Assembly: GCF_013283875.1 (NCBI RefSeq)
Contig: NZ_CP054139.1
Location: 806,001-870,000, forward strand
Length of the DNA: 64,000 nucleotides
Origin: Mucilaginibacter mali
GTDB taxonomy: Bacteria; Bacteroidota; Bacteroidia; Sphingobacteriales; Sphingobacteriaceae
Direction of reading: 5' to 3'
Made by a program: the position numbers and the translations under genes. Of this stretch, positions 9,036-17,171 are shown piece after piece. How positions within the stretch are numbered: position 1 is the first letter of the stretch; each line of letters starts with the position of its first letter. The notes beneath the pieces were generated by a model. The model ran no database searches. It was not told the origin of the DNA and saw only the letters and a program-made list of their open reading frames with translations.

Positions 9036-9155
9036 CTTCAGTTTATAACCGAAGTCTATGGATATCAGCAAGTCTGTGACTTGCGGTTGTATATTAATAA
9101 AGTCGCAGACTTTATTTTATCCGCAGGCTTCAGTTACAAACTGAAGCCAGTGTGT
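9036..9155. repeat. Repeat family G, copy 1
   Basis: Outer arms GCTTCAGTTTATAACCGAAG and CTTCAGTTACAAACTGAAGC enclose a second palindrome (GCAAGTCTGTGACTTGC) and a third (AAGTCGCAGACTTTA). The same order of three palindromes occurs again at 42858-42984. Confidence 0.75.
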
Positions 9156-9181
9156 GGGGCGTAATGACCAATGGCCATTAT

Positions 9182-9480
9182 GGCGTTGCCTGCGGCCCGG
9201 GCTATCCGTTCCAAGTCCTCGCTTTTCCCTTGCACAATTCCAGCACACGCTGTGGGCTTTCCACTGCTATCCCTAACGCGGGTTAGCGGCTCTGTTACCG
9301 CCCTTACTCACCCCGACGTTGCTTCGCCGTCGCCCCTCTCTTCGCTTCGCGGGCAGCCGGCAGGAGCAGTGTTGGTAATATAGCGAGGGGTTTCAAACCC
9401 CTCGCTATAGTTATCTGTCCCCTCTTTTGCCAAAGGCAAGAGAGGGTGGTCGAGCGAAGCAACGACCGGGTGAGTCCTCG
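9182..9480. repeat. Composite repeat family C, copy 1
   Basis: Begins GCGTTGCCTGCGGCCCGGGC, includes CTCACCCCGACGTTGCTTCG, and ends with CCAAAGGCAAGAGAGGGTGG then ACCGGGTGAGTC. Related copies lie at 10676-10845, 15513-15770, 20313-20583, 42750-42850, 43020-43215 and, in reverse, 53862-54050. Confidence 0.75.
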
Positions 9481-9627
9481 CGACGTGGTCTTTCGTCCTT
9501 ACCCGTCTTGAGCAGAGCGACTGCGTTAAATCATGTCATGCTGAACCTGCTTCAGCATCCCACGCGCAAATCTCGCCGTGGTAGCTCTTCTGATGGGGTG
9601 ACGAAACAAGTTCCGCATGACAAGGTA

Positions 9628-10596
9628 TTAACTCACCAACACCCCATTCACCACTTCGGCAATCCCATCTGCCGAAATACCGTAGTGGTTCAATATCTCC
9701 ACCTGCGATCCGGTAACCGTATACTCATCAGGTATCCCCATCATTTTAAATGGTTTGTTGTAGCCGTTTTGCAACAGCAACGACGCGCAGGCTTCACCCA
9801 AACCGCCGTTTACCATATGTTCTTCAACAGTGATAATGGCCTGTGTTTTTTCGGCCAACTCAAGCACCAGTTGCGCGTCGAGTGGTTTTATGGTGTGCAT
9901 ACTTACTACGGTAGCACGTATGCCGCTTTCCTTTGCCAGTTTTTCGGCCGCTTGTAAGGCGGGGTATACTGTTTCTCCGTTGGCTATAATGGCAACATCG
10001 GGGCCTTGTTTCACTACGCGGCCTTTGCCAAATTCAAAACCAATGCCTTCATCTTCGGTAAGCAGCGGCATAGGCTTTTTTCCAAAGCGCAGGTAAAGCG
10101 GCTTTTGGTGTTTAACCGCCAGCTTTACCGCCTCGCGGGTCTCGAAATTATCGGCCGGGGCCACAATCGTAATATTGTTAATGGCCCGCAGTACTGCATA
10201 ATCGTGCAGACTGTGGTGCGTGGTACCCAAAGCGCCATAACTTACCCCGGCGCTAATGCCGATCAAGCGCACGGGGTTATCAGAATAAGCCACGTCGTTC
10301 TTGATCTGTTCTAATGCCCTTGCCGTTAAAAAACAGGCCGGCGATACCGCGAATGCCTTTTTACCTGCCGATGCCAACCCGGCGGCAACACCTACCAGGT
10401 TCTGCTCGGCTATGCCTATCTCTACAATTTGCTTAGGCAAGGTTTGCCCGAAGGTGACCAATTTGCCCGACCCCCGAGAATCGCTGGTGACGGCTACGAT
10501 ATCCCTGTCGGCCTTAGCCAGTTCCAGTAAAGTAGCCGAAAATACATCCTGGTTAGGCTGGTTGTTCGGGTCGGTATTTGTTATAGGTGCTCCCAT
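9628..10596 (-). CDS. Transketolase C-terminal subunit (split transketolase)
   Basis: 322 aa covering the pyrimidine-binding and C-terminal domains of transketolase. VEIGIAEQNLVGVAAGLASAGKKAF holds the cofactor-activating glutamate, and GVSYGALGTTHHSLHD and PLYLRFGKKPMPLL follow the family pattern. It has no pyrophosphate-binding half; that is encoded separately upstream (10832-11641). The pair should form a thiamine-diphosphate enzyme that moves a two-carbon unit between ketose and aldose phosphates. Split transketolases in sugar loci are often substrate-specific; apulose-4-phosphate transketolase (AptA/AptB) is a described case with the same gene company. Assignment to that reaction is inference. 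Confidence 0.88.
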   Translation of the reverse strand: MGAPITNTDPNNQPNQDVFSATLLELAKADRDIVAVTSDSRGSGKLVTFGQTLPKQIVEIGIAEQNLVGVAAGLASAGKKAFAVSPACFLTARALEQIKNDVAYSDNPVRLIGISAGVSYGALGTTHHSLHDYAVLRAINNITIVAPADNFETREAVKLAVKHQKPLYLRFGKKPMPLLTEDEGIGFEFGKGRVVKQGPDVAIIANGETVYPALQAAEKLAKESGIRATVVSMHTIKPLDAQLVLELAEKTQAIITVEEHMVNGGLGEACASLLLQNGYNKPFKMMGIPDEYTVTGSQVEILNHYGISADGIAEVVNGVLVS

Positions 10597-10831
10597 TTAA
10601 TTTTATTCTTTATTAATAAGTTCCCTCCTTTGGGAGGGGTGCGGTTGGATGTGTGGTGGCAGGGAGGGGTTTCGCCATTCCTGTCTCGTTTACTCACCCC
10701 GACGTTGCTTCGCTCGTCGGCCCTCTCTTCGCTGCGCGGGGCAGCGGACAGGAGCAATCGGCTCTTCATCCCCTCTTTTGCCAAAGGCAAGAGAGGGTGG
10801 TCAAACGTAGCGTAGACCGGGTGAGTACTCG
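10597..10831. repeat. Repeats D and C between the two transketolase genes
   Basis: Contains TTCCCTCCTTTGGGAGGGGT (family D, about 10617-10678) followed by a copy of composite family C (about 10676-10845, reaching the last codons of the upstream gene). Such a spacer between two subunits of one enzyme is unusual. No ORF of interest is present. Confidence 0.7.
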
Positions 10832-11641
10832 TTACGCGCCCAACTCCGCCAGCGCCGCCTCATACTGCGCTGCATCAGGCACGCCATGGTGCCATTTCAC
10901 GCTGTTCTCCATAAAGCTTACGCCCTTGCCTTTTATGGTGTGCGCTATCACCAAACTCGGCTTGTCCGGTTCAAAGGGCATAGCGGCAAAAACATCCATC
11001 AGCGCCTGCACATCGTGGCCATCAACCTCGCGCACAGCCCAGCCAAAGGTCTCAAACTTGCCGTCTATCGGGTCGGTGTTGCATACCTCGGCGTTGGTGC
11101 CGGTTATTTGCAGTTTGTTGTTATCTATTATGGCGCACAGGTTATCCAGCTTATAATGGGCGGCGGTCAATGCTGCTTCCCAATTGCTGCCCTCGGGCAG
11201 TTCGCCATCGCCCAAAAGGGTATAAACTTTAAAGTCTTTATCATCCATTTTTGCGGCAAGGGCAGTACCCACCGCTATCGGCAAGCCATGACCCAACGCC
11301 CCGGTATTCTGTTCAACGCCGTGTACTTTTTTTGTAGGATGACCGATATAATGCGATTGATATTTGCACAAGGTTTCCAGGTCGCTTTCGGGGAAGAAAC
11401 CCTTATCGGCCAGCGTAACAAACAAGGCTTCCACACAGTGGCCTTTGCTTTGGATATAACGGTCACGATCTGGCGAGGTGAAGTTCCTGGGCGATACGTT
11501 CATCACCCCGTTGTACAGTACGTTCAGGATATCGATACAAGACAGACTGCCGCCCGTATGCCCGGCTTTGGCGCCCACAATGTATTTCAGTATATTTTTT
11601 CGGTACGTTACCGATTTTGCCTTCAGTTCCGCTGCGGTCAT
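10832..11641 (-). CDS. Transketolase N-terminal subunit (split transketolase)
   Basis: 269 aa corresponding to the thiamine-diphosphate-binding domain. GHTGGSLSCIDILNVLY is near the N-terminus, then GHCVEALF, GALGHGLPIAVGTALAAK, and the diphosphate/metal motif GDGELPEGSNWEAA...NN. It needs the downstream partner (9628-10596) for a full active site. It starts 6 bases after the stop of the fucose-isomerase-like gene, so these are co-translated. The extreme C-terminal codons run into repeat-like sequence. Confidence 0.9.
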   Translation of the reverse strand: MTAAELKAKSVTYRKNILKYIVGAKAGHTGGSLSCIDILNVLYNGVMNVSPRNFTSPDRDRYIQSKGHCVEALFVTLADKGFFPESDLETLCKYQSHYIGHPTKKVHGVEQNTGALGHGLPIAVGTALAAKMDDKDFKVYTLLGDGELPEGSNWEAALTAAHYKLDNLCAIIDNNKLQITGTNAEVCNTDPIDGKFETFGWAVREVDGHDVQALMDVFAAMPFEPDKPSLVIAHTIKGKGVSFMENSVKWHHGVPDAAQYEAALAELGA

Positions 11642-11647
11642 GCTATT

Positions 11648-13057
11648 TTAATTATGCTGGTAAACCTCCCAGCCCATGTAATTGCCTAAAGCTTCTTTCA
11701 AAATACCGGCAGTTTTGCTGGCGTTCATTACCACGTGGTGCTCAAAACCGTTGCGGCAAACGTATTGCATCAGTCCCTGCAGATCAGGTATTTCTGCCAC
11801 AGCGCGGTTACCGAAAGTGTTCAGTGCGTCATCGGTAAGCATGCCCTCGCCAACGTAAACTTTAATAATGCCCTTAGGGTCGTCGGTACTGATGCGGCCA
11901 TAGGTAAGCGGTGATGCCGGCGTGCGGCCATCCAGCGCGCCGTAGGTATTCTCCACGCCAACCGTAGTGCCCAAGATAGGCGCGTTGCTGATCTCGATAT
12001 CCGGCAGGAATGATTTGGCCCAGTTGCCACAATGGAACAGTACACATTTGTTCTCATCGTCGGCATAATTATTATTCCAGTCTACCAGTGCGCTTGGCGA
12101 ACCCGATGCCAGTTGCATGGCGTACATGCTTAGCGTACCGGTAACATCCACCTCGCAGGCGCTGGGCAGCATGTTCTCGCTCATGATGCTCATGCTGGTG
12201 CACACGTTGCAGCCATAGTTCTTCTGCAGCGATGTCCAGCATTGTATGGCGGTGGCATCTAACTGATGTTCTTCTACGTACTGGTTAAGCACCACATCCA
12301 GCTTGGCAATTTGTATCATGGCCTCATCCGGCGTACCGCCAATAGGGGCGTAGTTCAATATTTTTTCCAAATGCTCCTTTACCTCGGGATGATCTTTGGT
12401 AAGGTGGTTGGCCCGGCCTAAGATCTCCGACAAGTCTACGGTGGTTACCGAGATGCCATTGCGCTGCAGGATCTTCTCGCTGTAGCGCACGGTGTTGAAT
12501 GCACCCGGGCGAGCGCCCACAGCGCCTATGCGCACCCGCTTCATCCCCTTTACTACACGGCAAACGGCCACAAAATCCATTAATTCCTTACTAAATTCAG
12601 GCTGGTTAGGGTGAATTACATGTTGGCTGGTGAGCGTATATTTAATGCCGAATTGGTATAAGTTATTGCAAACCGAGATCTTCCCGCACCAGGCATCGCG
12701 ACGGCGGGCTACGTCAAGTTTCGAAAGGTCATCGGGATAAGCTTGTATCAGCACCGGCACATCCAGTCCCGACAGTTTGATGGTCTCAGCTACACCAATT
12801 TCATCGCCGAAGTTTGGCAGGATCACCAGTATCCCGCTGATCTCGTCGCGGTGCCTGCCAAATAGCTCGGCGCAACGCTTCGCGTCTCTAAAGCCCTCTA
12901 CGCCGCCCAACTTCGATTCGTCTTCGCCCAATAGAATAGCATTGAGGTTAAGTTTGTTAAACAGTGCCAGGATATCTGCCCGTGCTTCGGACACCAAACG
13001 GTCGGGGAAGAAATCGCGGTTGCCAATAATTACGCCTAAGGTGGCTTTAGTACTCAT
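11648..13057 (-). CDS. L-fucose/L-arabinose isomerase-family protein
   Basis: 469 aa. Its domain order resembles L-fucose isomerase: an N-terminal Rossmann-like part (VIIGNRDFFP...ILVILPNFGDEIGVAE) and a C-terminal half with QCWTSLQKNYGCNVC (about 272-286) and SACEVDVTGTLSM (about 299-311), where the acidic CExD pair is a likely metal site. HCGN follows later, and FEHHVV near the end may give the histidine ligand. Such proteins are Mn2+-dependent aldose-ketose isomerases or relatives of unknown role. Next to an FGGY kinase and split transketolase it is the best candidate for the first step (for example D-apiose to apulose). It is shorter than classical FucI (about 590 aa). Confidence 0.8.
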   Translation of the reverse strand: MSTKATLGVIIGNRDFFPDRLVSEARADILALFNKLNLNAILLGEDESKLGGVEGFRDAKRCAELFGRHRDEISGILVILPNFGDEIGVAETIKLSGLDVPVLIQAYPDDLSKLDVARRRDAWCGKISVCNNLYQFGIKYTLTSQHVIHPNQPEFSKELMDFVAVCRVVKGMKRVRIGAVGARPGAFNTVRYSEKILQRNGISVTTVDLSEILGRANHLTKDHPEVKEHLEKILNYAPIGGTPDEAMIQIAKLDVVLNQYVEEHQLDATAIQCWTSLQKNYGCNVCTSMSIMSENMLPSACEVDVTGTLSMYAMQLASGSPSALVDWNNNYADDENKCVLFHCGNWAKSFLPDIEISNAPILGTTVGVENTYGALDGRTPASPLTYGRISTDDPKGIIKVYVGEGMLTDDALNTFGNRAVAEIPDLQGLMQYVCRNGFEHHVVMNASKTAGILKEALGNYMGWEVYQHN

Positions 13058-13203
13058 ATAAACGTGTTATAATATTCTTTTTATAATTGGGTAAAATCTG
13101 CAAGAGAAACAGATGATATTTCAAAGCTATTGCATAAATGTATGTATTTGTGATAATGAATTATCAGGATATTGTAGGATTTTATCCTGATGGGAGAATC
13201 GAT

Positions 13204-13280
13204 GTAGAGACACGATACTTCGTGTCTCTGTTACGCATATAAGAAATTGCAGTGGTGAGACACGAGGTATCGTGTCTCTA
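13204..13280. repeat. Palindromic repeat family B, copy 1 (AGAGACACGAtACTTCGTGTCTC type)
   Basis: Two hairpins and an outer fold are possible: GTAGAGACACGAT...CGTGTCTCT, then GAGACACGAGGTATCGTGTC. Copies 2 and 3 are at 20229-20303 and 63826-63898. It sits between the isomerase gene and the BASS transporter gene. Confidence 0.8.
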
Positions 13281-13285
13281 TGGGG

Positions 13286-14569
13286 TTATGGTGTTTTTTC
13301 ATCCTGCACCCGTCGCTTGCGCCAGTAGTTAGCCAAAATACTTCCCGAAATATTCATCCACGGGCTAAATACCGCCGCCGCCAAACCAACCGTAGCCAAT
13401 TTGCCCATAGTGCCGGCCAGTCCCGATGCCATGCCGCCATTCTGCAAACCAACTTCAAAGGCAATCGTCCGTGCCGAGTTTTTGTCCAGCCCGAAAATAC
13501 GGCTCAGCCAGTAACCGAAAAAGTACCCAGCCCCGTTATGAATAACAGATGCCAGGAATAACAGCAAGCCCACATTAAGCAGATTATCCCTGCCCGCGGC
13601 CGTAGTAACCGTAGTAAAATAAACAATGCCGAACATGGACAGGTAGGGGATATATTCATCAACCTTTGACGCTTTCAGGTACAGCAGATGATAAGCCGCG
13701 CCAACCACAAACGCCCCGGTAAGGAAGTTAAATACCGTTGCCGACTGCAGGGCGGCATCAGGCAGGTGAGCGGCCTGGATATCCCACAAAAACAAAGCCT
13801 GGCAAACCAACCAAACAATGCAACATACAGCAATTACAACAGTGTTTTTTTTGCCTTTCGGCGATGCATGCTTCAAAAAATCGTGCACAAAAGCGGCACC
13901 GATAGGTACAATGACAATTTTGATGATCTCCATCATCATATTCACAAATTTCACCTCGATAAGTGTACCCGCCAACAAACGCATCAGCAATGGGGTAAGG
14001 AAAGGCGCTGCCAGGGTGGCCATGGCCGTAACCGTTACCGATAGCACCAAATTAGCGCGCGAAAGATACACCATTACGTTAGATGCCAGCCCGCTGCTAC
14101 ACGAACCGATGAGGATAATGCCCGCCGCAATTTCCGGCTCGAAGTGGAATATTTTGGTCAGCAGCAAACCCATCAGCGGCATTACCGAAAAGTGACAGGC
14201 CAAGCCGATCAGCACACCTTTCCCCGTACTGGCCAATCCCGAAAAATCGCGGATACTCATCTGGATCCCCATCCCAAACATTACCATTTGCACAATCACC
14301 AGGATGAGCCATTTGTTGCGCAGATCAACCGGTCCCCATTTGATAAAGGCATGCGGATAGATCATGGCCACAACCACGGCTACGATGATCCAGGCGGTGT
14401 ACTGGTAGTTATGCAGGAAAACCACGCTGCCCGCGCCAATGGCAAACAAAATGGCCGTTGTTACCGCCGCCGGCTGCCAAACCACCGGGCTGTTACCTAT
14501 AATACCGGCCAGCAGGCAAATAAATGCCATTATGCTAACACCCAGGCATATTTTTCGGAATAGTTTCAT
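13286..14569 (-). CDS. Bile acid:sodium symporter (BASS) family transporter
   Basis: 427 aa membrane protein. Two or three extra N-terminal hydrophobic spans precede the roughly 300-residue family core. Core motifs: MFGMGIQMSIRDF, IILIGSCSSGLASNVMVYLSRANLVLS and AMATLAAPFLTPLLMRLLAG, then FEVGLQNGGMASGLA, which match the two crossover helices where Na+ binds. Family members import organic acids such as bile acids, pantoate or pyruvate. In this operon it may import a sugar acid for the DUF1537 kinase. It lies between the racemase-family and isomerase genes. Confidence 0.85.
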   Translation of the reverse strand: MKLFRKICLGVSIMAFICLLAGIIGNSPVVWQPAAVTTAILFAIGAGSVVFLHNYQYTAWIIVAVVVAMIYPHAFIKWGPVDLRNKWLILVIVQMVMFGMGIQMSIRDFSGLASTGKGVLIGLACHFSVMPLMGLLLTKIFHFEPEIAAGIILIGSCSSGLASNVMVYLSRANLVLSVTVTAMATLAAPFLTPLLMRLLAGTLIEVKFVNMMMEIIKIVIVPIGAAFVHDFLKHASPKGKKNTVVIAVCCIVWLVCQALFLWDIQAAHLPDAALQSATVFNFLTGAFVVGAAYHLLYLKASKVDEYIPYLSMFGIVYFTTVTTAAGRDNLLNVGLLLFLASVIHNGAGYFFGYWLSRIFGLDKNSARTIAFEVGLQNGGMASGLAGTMGKLATVGLAAAVFSPWMNISGSILANYWRKRRVQDEKTP

Positions 14570-14611
14570 GTTTTATTCTTCTAAAATCTTCCCACCGTTA
14601 TGCGTATCTTA

Positions 14612-14695
14612 AAGGCCTCACCTAAATCCTCTCCAAAGGAGAGGACTTAAAAAGCTTGTAGAACCCTCTCCTCTGGAGAGGGTAGGGTGAGGCTT
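14612..14695. repeat. Palindromic repeat family E, copy 1 (CCTCTCCAAAGGAGAGG type)
   Basis: GCCTCACCTAAATCC then CTCTCCAAAGGAGAGG, and an inverted CCTCTCCTCTGGAGAGGG...GTGAGGC. The segment can fold into a long hairpin with GCCTCACC/GGTGAGGC ends. Other copies are at 35542-35625, 44730-44818 and 46612-46698. Confidence 0.8.
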
Positions 14696-14734
14696 AGAGA
14701 GCGCTTCGTACCTCGCAATGACGGTATGGTGGTG

Positions 14735-15400
14735 TTAATTATTAATAACCCCCGCTATATACTTAATCGCATTCGGCGGACTGGCTACTATCGGCACGCG
14801 CTTGTCCTCGTCGCTCAATATATCCACCACCCGGGCCATGCTGGCCTGTGCCAACAGGATCACATCTACCTGCTTGCCTAATTCGCGCAGGGCATCACCG
14901 ACGATCTGATCGTGTGTGGCGGCATCGCCGCTCATCAGGGCTTCAAAAGCGCCATCGCAAAGTTTGGCGGTTAACTCAATATATTTACCTGCTGCTTCCG
15001 CGCTGCGTTTCACCAAATCGCTGGTAGGTTCAAGCGTGGTGGAAAGCGTAGCGATCACGCCGATACGCATACCCGTCTGCACTGCCAGATCGGCCATCGG
15101 CTGATCTACACGCAGCACTGGCACACTCGCTTTTGTCGCCGCTGCTTCAATAGCCGCGCCGATGGATGAGCAGGTAACGAGCACGTAATTGGCCCCCGAA
15201 TCGATAGCCGAATCTACATAATCGGCCACACGTTTATAAATGACCGGTGTAACTTCACCGCGCTCGCGGATATTGCGCACCAGGCTATCATCAACAATGT
15301 TAAAAGTGTTCACGCCCGGCAAGTACTCCTTGCACAATTGCTGAAATACCGGTATCAGCGTTGCCGAGGTATGGATCAATCCCAATGTTTTTGGTTTCAT
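14735..15400 (-). CDS. Asp/Glu/hydantoin racemase superfamily protein
   Basis: 221 aa. MKPKTLGLIHTSATLIPVF, YVLVTCSSIGAAIEAA (first catalytic cysteine, about 110) and RIGVIATLSTTLEPT fit the Asp/Glu racemase fold. At the place of the second catalytic cysteine it reads ILLAQASMARV, so a classical two-cysteine racemase seems unlikely. Relatives with one cysteine act as decarboxylases or isomerases. It lies between the DUF1537 kinase and the BASS transporter genes, which suggests a step on a sugar acid. The exact role is unknown. Confidence 0.78.
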   Translation of the reverse strand: MKPKTLGLIHTSATLIPVFQQLCKEYLPGVNTFNIVDDSLVRNIRERGEVTPVIYKRVADYVDSAIDSGANYVLVTCSSIGAAIEAAATKASVPVLRVDQPMADLAVQTGMRIGVIATLSTTLEPTSDLVKRSAEAAGKYIELTAKLCDGAFEALMSGDAATHDQIVGDALRELGKQVDVILLAQASMARVVDILSDEDKRVPIVASPPNAIKYIAGVINN

Positions 15401-15769
15401 ATGTTGTATTTCCTTCTTAGTAATTATCAGTTCCCTCCCTTGGGAGGGGTGTTTTGGCTTGTGCGGTGGCAGGGAGGGGTTTCTACGCCCGGTCTCTTTT
15501 TATCCTTATCACAATGGCGTTGCCTCCGGCCCGGGCTTTCCGCTCATACTGCACGGGCCTTAGCCACCAGGCCGGTATCCGCTGCAATCCCTAACGCGTG
15601 GTTGCTGCTCTGCTACCGGCTTCGACTCACCCCGACGTAGCTTCGCTCGTCGACCCTCTCTTCGCTACGCGGAAAGAGGGCAGGAGTTGTGCTGGCAAAT
15701 CATCCCCTCTTTTGCCGTAGGCAAGAGAGGGTGGTCCAGCGAAGCGCGGACCGGGTGAGTCCTCGCCAC
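15401..15769. repeat. Repeats D and C in 369-base spacer
   Basis: No gene is seen. Family D (TTCCCTCCCTTGGGAGGGGT, about 15429-15483) is followed by family C (about 15513-15770) with CTCACCCCGACGTAGCTTCG and GGCAAGAGAGGGTGGTCC. The C copy runs directly up to the stop codon of the kinase gene. Confidence 0.72.
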
Positions 15770-17167
15770 TCAGCCGTTCAAAACCCTCAAAAAATAATCC
15801 TCGGCACCAACCTGCCCGCCTTTAAAATTCACTTCAATGCCATCAACGGCACTACCTGGCGCGCTGGCCCGGCATAGTGGTGCCCCCGGCGATACCGGCG
15901 CAATCATCTCTACCGATTCGATACCCAGGGCACGCGCCACAAAGCTTGATGTATCGCCGCCGGCAATTATCAGCCTTTGCAGTTTAATATTTTTAGCAAC
16001 AGCAAGCGCTATCCAGCCCAGCACCTGCCCATACAGGTGCGCGGTTTTTTCAAGAATGTCTTGCCGGGTCATCCCCGTTTTTGATAGGGCCTGGTAGGTA
16101 GCTTCAACGCGGCTATCATCAGTACCCAGGCTGGTATGTACAATAACCGGTTTACCCGCTGTTATGTGCAAGGTCGCTTCATCGGCACAGGCTTCAACCA
16201 TGTCTAAAACATCTTCGTGTGAGGCCATCTTTTCGGCCATGCTAACGGTATCTAATGCAATGGCCGCAAAGCCATGCTCAAGCGCGTACCTGATCTGTCC
16301 GGCCGTAACCGGCGAACAACTGCCCGATACCACCAGCATACTTTCTGCCTTTCCCAAGGGCTGCCAATCGGTTTTGTTTTGGGTGATACCTTGTTGCTGC
16401 CACAGTTGGCCCAATGCCATCTCGATACCCGATGAACCGATAGAGAACAACGGACGCGAACGGTCGGCATACTGATCTATCAGCTGACCGATAGGCAGCA
16501 GGTGCTTATCTTCCAGCGCGTCGAACAGGATAATGTCGTCGCCATTATCTATTAGTTGTTCCAGTTTATTCTCGGCGGCCGTCTCATCGCCGCTGATGGT
16601 GTTTATATCTATCAGCCCAATCTGCTGCTGGGTTTGTTTACCCAGGTGCAGGCGCAGGTCGGCTTCATCCATAGGGGTAGATGGGTGCTTGCTCATGGAT
16701 GGGTGCCTGTCGAGCCGGTAAATGCTGCCCTGGCTGCCAATGCCCATGCGGGCATACAGGTTGCCGAAAAGGCAATATCTGCCCAAAACGGGTGCTGCCA
16801 CCAGTAATGGGATGAACGGCGCTCGAAAAATACCCGCCCCCACATCGGCCGCGCAACCTATGCTGCCAATATTAGGCGACGAATCGAACGTGGAGCATAC
16901 TTTGTAATGCACATGCGGCGCGCCCAGTTTCTTCAGGGCGTTAAAGGCATGTACCAATTCATGCTGCATCGTGGCGGGTGGCATGGCCCGGGTCATCCCG
17001 GCTACGCCTATAGCTTGCAGGCCTTTGTACCTGGCCAGTTGCGCTACTGTAGGCGCTTCAATAAAAAGCACGGTTTTTACCCCCGCGCGACTTAAAAACT
17101 CCAGCGCATCGGTGCTGCCGGTGAAATCGTCGCCGTAGTAGGCCAGTAAAAGGTTGTGCTTTGCCAT
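15770..17167 (-). CDS. DUF1537 four-carbon acid-sugar kinase family protein
   Basis: About 465 aa. The start MAKHNLLLAYYGDDFTGSTDALEFL is the classic N-terminus of DUF1537 kinases. An upstream ATG at 17206 would overlap the previous gene, while 17167 is 4 bases after that gene's stop, so I use 17167. The C-terminal nucleotide-binding part shows IIAGGDTSSFVARALGIE and the end IEVNFKGGQVGAEDYF. The family phosphorylates acid sugars (D-threonate, D-erythronate, 3-oxo-isoapionate). Pairing with a RuBisCO-like protein is what is known for 3-oxo-isoapionate kinase (OiaK). That identity is a hypothesis, as the lactonase and oxidoisomerase of that pathway are not seen here. Confidence 0.88.
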   Translation of the reverse strand: MAKHNLLLAYYGDDFTGSTDALEFLSRAGVKTVLFIEAPTVAQLARYKGLQAIGVAGMTRAMPPATMQHELVHAFNALKKLGAPHVHYKVCSTFDSSPNIGSIGCAADVGAGIFRAPFIPLLVAAPVLGRYCLFGNLYARMGIGSQGSIYRLDRHPSMSKHPSTPMDEADLRLHLGKQTQQQIGLIDINTISGDETAAENKLEQLIDNGDDIILFDALEDKHLLPIGQLIDQYADRSRPLFSIGSSGIEMALGQLWQQQGITQNKTDWQPLGKAESMLVVSGSCSPVTAGQIRYALEHGFAAIALDTVSMAEKMASHEDVLDMVEACADEATLHITAGKPVIVHTSLGTDDSRVEATYQALSKTGMTRQDILEKTAHLYGQVLGWIALAVAKNIKLQRLIIAGGDTSSFVARALGIESVEMIAPVSPGAPLCRASAPGSAVDGIEVNFKGGQVGAEDYFLRVLNG

Positions 17168-17171
17168 TGGT

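Larger units (their letters stand above)
8999..9627. other. 629-base spacer made almost wholly of repeats
   Basis: No gene is seen. The segment contains a copy of repeat family G (about 9036-9155, GCTTCAGT...ACTGAAGCC palindrome), a copy of composite family C (about 9182-9480, with CTCACCCCGACGTTGCTTCG and CTCTTTTGCCAAAGGCAAGA) and a copy of family H (about 9534-9625, GTCATGCTGAAC...). It separates the transketolase genes from the transporter genes, so the transporter group may have its own promoter or be joined by read-through. Confidence 0.75.

Noticed and set aside
9182..9957. Plus-strand ORFs in repeat DNA (for example about 9171-9957)
   Set aside because: They read through repeats and the complement of the transketolase gene; similar frames appear in each family C copy and encode no recognisable protein.
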